A stretch of 7,067 nucleotides of DNA. Source: Candidatus Atribacteria bacterium 1244-E10-H5-B2 (GTDB taxonomy: Bacteria; Atribacterota; JS1; SB-45; 34-128). The notes beneath the pieces were generated by a model. The model was not told where the DNA came from, made no database searches, and saw only the letters and a program-made list of their open reading frames with translations. Within the stretch, counting starts at the first letter, position 1. Each line of letters opens with the position of its first letter. The DNA lies in the NCBI GenBank assembly GCA_003575245.1, contig NMQN01000181.1, positions 1 through 7,067 of the forward strand, given 5' to 3'. Both the position numbers and the translations under genes were made by a program. Of this stretch, positions 5,381 through 7,067 are shown piece after piece.

Positions 5381-6391
5381 CTAGAGTCTCACGCGGGGGT
5401 CTGCGGAAACAATTATATCAGCTATCATATTTAATATTATATAAAAAACAGTAGATAAAAGGGTGACTCCCATAATAGCGGGATAATTTAGAGCTAGTAT
5501 TGAATCCGCCACATATTTACCTATACCTGGCCAACTAAAAATAGATTCTACTAAAAAAGTATTCATAAAAGCATAACCTAGAGCTAGAGTTGCAGCAGTT
5601 ACAGTAGGACCTAAAGAATTCTTTAGGGCATAGACAAACAATACAAATCGTTCTGATAATCCATAAGAGAGGGCTGCCTTGACATAATCCTCACCTAATA
5701 TCTCTAACAACGCAGAACGGGTCATCCGAGACACTAATCCGAAAGTATAAGCTCCTACACAGACAACTGGCATAATCATGTGTCTCAATAAATTTCCTAA
5801 AATAGCAAAATTGCCAGTAATTAAACAATCTAGAGACATAAATCCAGTAATATGAGGGACACTTTGAAACAGTTTAATTTTCATATCTAATTGCCCTCCC
5901 GAGGGAAGCCATTTTAAAATCATAAAAAATATTAATTGCAAGATCAAAGCTAACCAAAAAGTAGGAATGGAAATAGCTCCTATACTAATGAGTCTATTTA
6001 AATGATCTATCCAACTATTTTTATTATTAGCTGACATCAATCCTATAGGTATACCAAAAAGTAAAGCAAAGAAGGAAGCGATAAATATTAATTCCAGAGT
6101 AGCGGGAAATCGATTTTTCAGTTCTTCACTAACAGGCCGATGACTTGTATGAGAATATCCTAAATCTCCTTTTAATAAGCCTCTAAAATATATTCCAAAT
6201 TGTATAAAAATAGGTTTATCTAAACCTAATTCTTTTCGAGCAAGCTCCAGCTGTTCTGGTGTAGCCCTGCTTCCTGCCCATTGACGAACAGGATCGGAAG
6301 GAACTACTCGTACTAAGAAAAAAGTAATTACAATCACACCAAAAATAGTTAATATAGCTAACAATATTCTTCTATATAAAAAAGTTAACAT
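5381..6391 (-). CDS. dppB: Peptide ABC transporter permease, DppB/OppB type, 336 aa
   Basis: Second inner-membrane pore subunit. From the chosen ATG at 6389-6391 the protein starts MLTFLYRRILLAILTIFGV, a typical first helix, then VRVVPSDPVRQW and the GLDKPIFIQF and GDLGYS periplasmic motifs. Further helices lie around 100-120, 140-160 and 205-220. The EAA loop at about 235-262 includes DYVKAALSYGLSERF, where a Tyr stands at the place often held by Lys before the conserved Gly. The C-terminus has ESIFSWPGIGKYVADSIL and ends SADPRVRL, as usual. The frame is open 21 codons further up (ATG at 6454), but that ATG lies in the loop of a stem-loop and the added residues are not part of the family, so the internal ATG with AGAAGAGA 9 nt upstream is preferred. 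Follows the binding-protein gene. Confidence 0.93.
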   Translation of the reverse strand: MLTFLYRRILLAILTIFGVIVITFFLVRVVPSDPVRQWAGSRATPEQLELARKELGLDKPIFIQFGIYFRGLLKGDLGYSHTSHRPVSEELKNRFPATLELIFIASFFALLFGIPIGLMSANNKNSWIDHLNRLISIGAISIPTFWLALILQLIFFMILKWLPSGGQLDMKIKLFQSVPHITGFMSLDCLITGNFAILGNLLRHMIMPVVCVGAYTFGLVSRMTRSALLEILGEDYVKAALSYGLSERFVLFVYALKNSLGPTVTAATLALGYAFMNTFLVESIFSWPGIGKYVADSILALNYPAIMGVTLLSTVFYIILNMIADIIVSADPRVRL

Positions 6392-6435
6392 AAATTGATA
6401 TCTCTTCTCTAAATATATTCTCAAGTTTAGAGGCG

Positions 6436-6464
6436 AGGCAGAGGCATAAATCATACCCCTGCCT
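6436..6464 (-). promoter_or_regulatory. Inter-cistronic stem-loop between the binding-protein gene and dppB
   Basis: In the minus-strand RNA AGGCAGGGG (6464-6456) pairs with CCTCTGCCT (6444-6436) over 9 bp with one G-U pair, closing an 11-nt loop. It begins 14 nt after the binding-protein stop and is not followed by a U-run, so it is not a normal terminator. A second, weaker stem (TTTAGAG at 6426-6432 with CTCTAAA at 6407-6413) lies next to the dppB ribosome site. The likely role is to protect the 3' end of the binding-protein mRNA or to lower permease output. Confidence 0.55.
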
Positions 6465-6478
6465 TACCTTTTTGAATT

Positions 6479-7067
6479 TTATTTTCCTCTGTGGGTATCA
6501 TAAAAAAATACTACATTAGGATAGGCCATATTATCTTTGTATCCTTTGAAACTTTCACTTGTGAAATAAACACCTTTATGATCACAAACCCAGATCTCCG
6601 GAGCGTCTTCTACTAATATTTTTTGAGCTTCAATATAAGTCTTGATCGCTTTATCTCTATCTTCTCCACTCTCCATAGAAGCCTTATCCTCTAAAAAATC
6701 ATACTCTTTATTTTTGTAATAAGATATATTAGCGGAAGGTTCTTCTTCACTATGAAAATTAGGTAATAACCAGCCCACTGGGCTAGCATAATCTGGCCAC
6801 CAAAGATTCACAAAAAGATCTTGCCTGTCCTCTTTGCTACCTCTAGCTAAGGAATACCCTGATTGCACAGTCATCCCTCTTATTTCTAAATTTATATTCA
6901 GCTTAGCTAAAGAGGCTTTATATAATTCCGCCATTTTTCTTTGTGTGTCACGAGCAGACACATAAGTAAGCAATAGTTTAAAACCACCTTTGGCATAACC
7001 TGCTTCTTCCAATAACTGTTTGGCCTTATTCAAATCATAGTTATATTGGAATAATTCTTCACTATGT
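6479..7067 (-). CDS. Extracellular peptide-binding protein of the ABC importer, C-terminal part (runs off right edge)
   Basis: The last 195 residues of a family 5 solute-binding protein (SBP_bac_5; DppA/OppA-like) are visible; the reading frame is open to the right edge, so the signal peptide and N-terminal lobe lie outside. The TTG at 7031-7033 is internal, since codons upstream continue in frame with HSEELFQYNYD. Recognisable family segments are YDLNKAKQLLEEAGYAKGG, the helix TQRKMAELYKASLAKLNI followed by a strand ending LEIRG, the ligand-pocket stretch NLWWPDYASPVGWLLPNF, and the late AQKILVEDAPEIWV and YFTSESFKGYKDN parts before the TAA at 6479-6481. In diderm cells such proteins are periplasmic; in monoderms they are lipid-anchored. 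It captures the peptide (or a related solute) and delivers it to DppBC. The ligand cannot be fixed from this part. Confidence 0.92.
   Translation of the reverse strand, partial: HSEELFQYNYDLNKAKQLLEEAGYAKGGFKLLLTYVSARDTQRKMAELYKASLAKLNINLEIRGMTVQSGYSLARGSKEDRQDLFVNLWWPDYASPVGWLLPNFHSEEEPSANISYYKNKEYDFLEDKASMESGEDRDKAIKTYIEAQKILVEDAPEIWVCDHKGVYFTSESFKGYKDNMAYPNVVFFYDTHRGK

Noticed and set aside
6392..6454. N-terminal extension of DppB from the ATG at 6454
   Set aside because: The ATG sits in the loop of a stable stem and the added 21 residues are not found in the family; the internal ATG begins at the normal first helix.

Overview
The window is AT-rich bacterial DNA with compact genes, close operon spacing and Shine-Dalgarno-led starts. 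Nothing in it fixes the species. Amino-acid and peptide uptake genes, cysteine-cluster ABC ATPases and low G+C would suit an anaerobic low-GC Firmicute or a candidate phylum such as Atribacterota, but that is inference only. Every convincing gene reads on the minus strand.

Right to left (direction of transcription), positions 7067 to 1213 hold a peptide/dipeptide-type ABC importer operon. It contains the C-terminal part of an extracellular solute-binding protein (cut by the right edge), permease DppB, permease DppC, ATPase DppD and ATPase DppF, followed by a class I PLP aminotransferase. Gaps are short (14 to 19 nt) or the genes overlap (26 nt for dppD/dppF). The exception is the binding protein/dppB junction, where a stable stem-loop sits in an 87-nt spacer. 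The likely logic is capture of peptides outside the cell, ATP-driven import, and transamination of released amino acids. Three starts are placed downstream of the longest open frame (dppB, dppD, aminotransferase), from family N-termini and Shine-Dalgarno position.

Positions 1212 to 579 carry no intact gene. This spacer holds two competing hairpins and an A/T tract just after the aminotransferase stop, a 28-bp near-perfect palindrome, a 10-bp inverted repeat bounding about 290 bp, a 12-bp direct repeat, and a minus-strand frame interrupted by a TAG that looks like gene decay.

Positions 578 to 1 hold two very small minus-strand genes and the start of a third gene. The first is a 22-codon ORF with a strong Shine-Dalgarno; its end resembles the N-terminus of a flavin-reductase-like protein. 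The second is a 45-residue zinc-ribbon protein with two CxxC knuckles. The third is a dicarboxylate/amino acid:cation symporter, of which only the first 40 residues are inside the window.

I see no CRISPR array, tRNA, rRNA, intact insertion sequence or clearly new defence or mobile system. The most notable signals are the asymmetric ATPase pair (the H-loop histidine is Asn in DppD and the signature is SSGGE in DppF, both in the same composite ATP site), the inter-cistronic hairpin, and the miniature genes and palindromes in the spacer.
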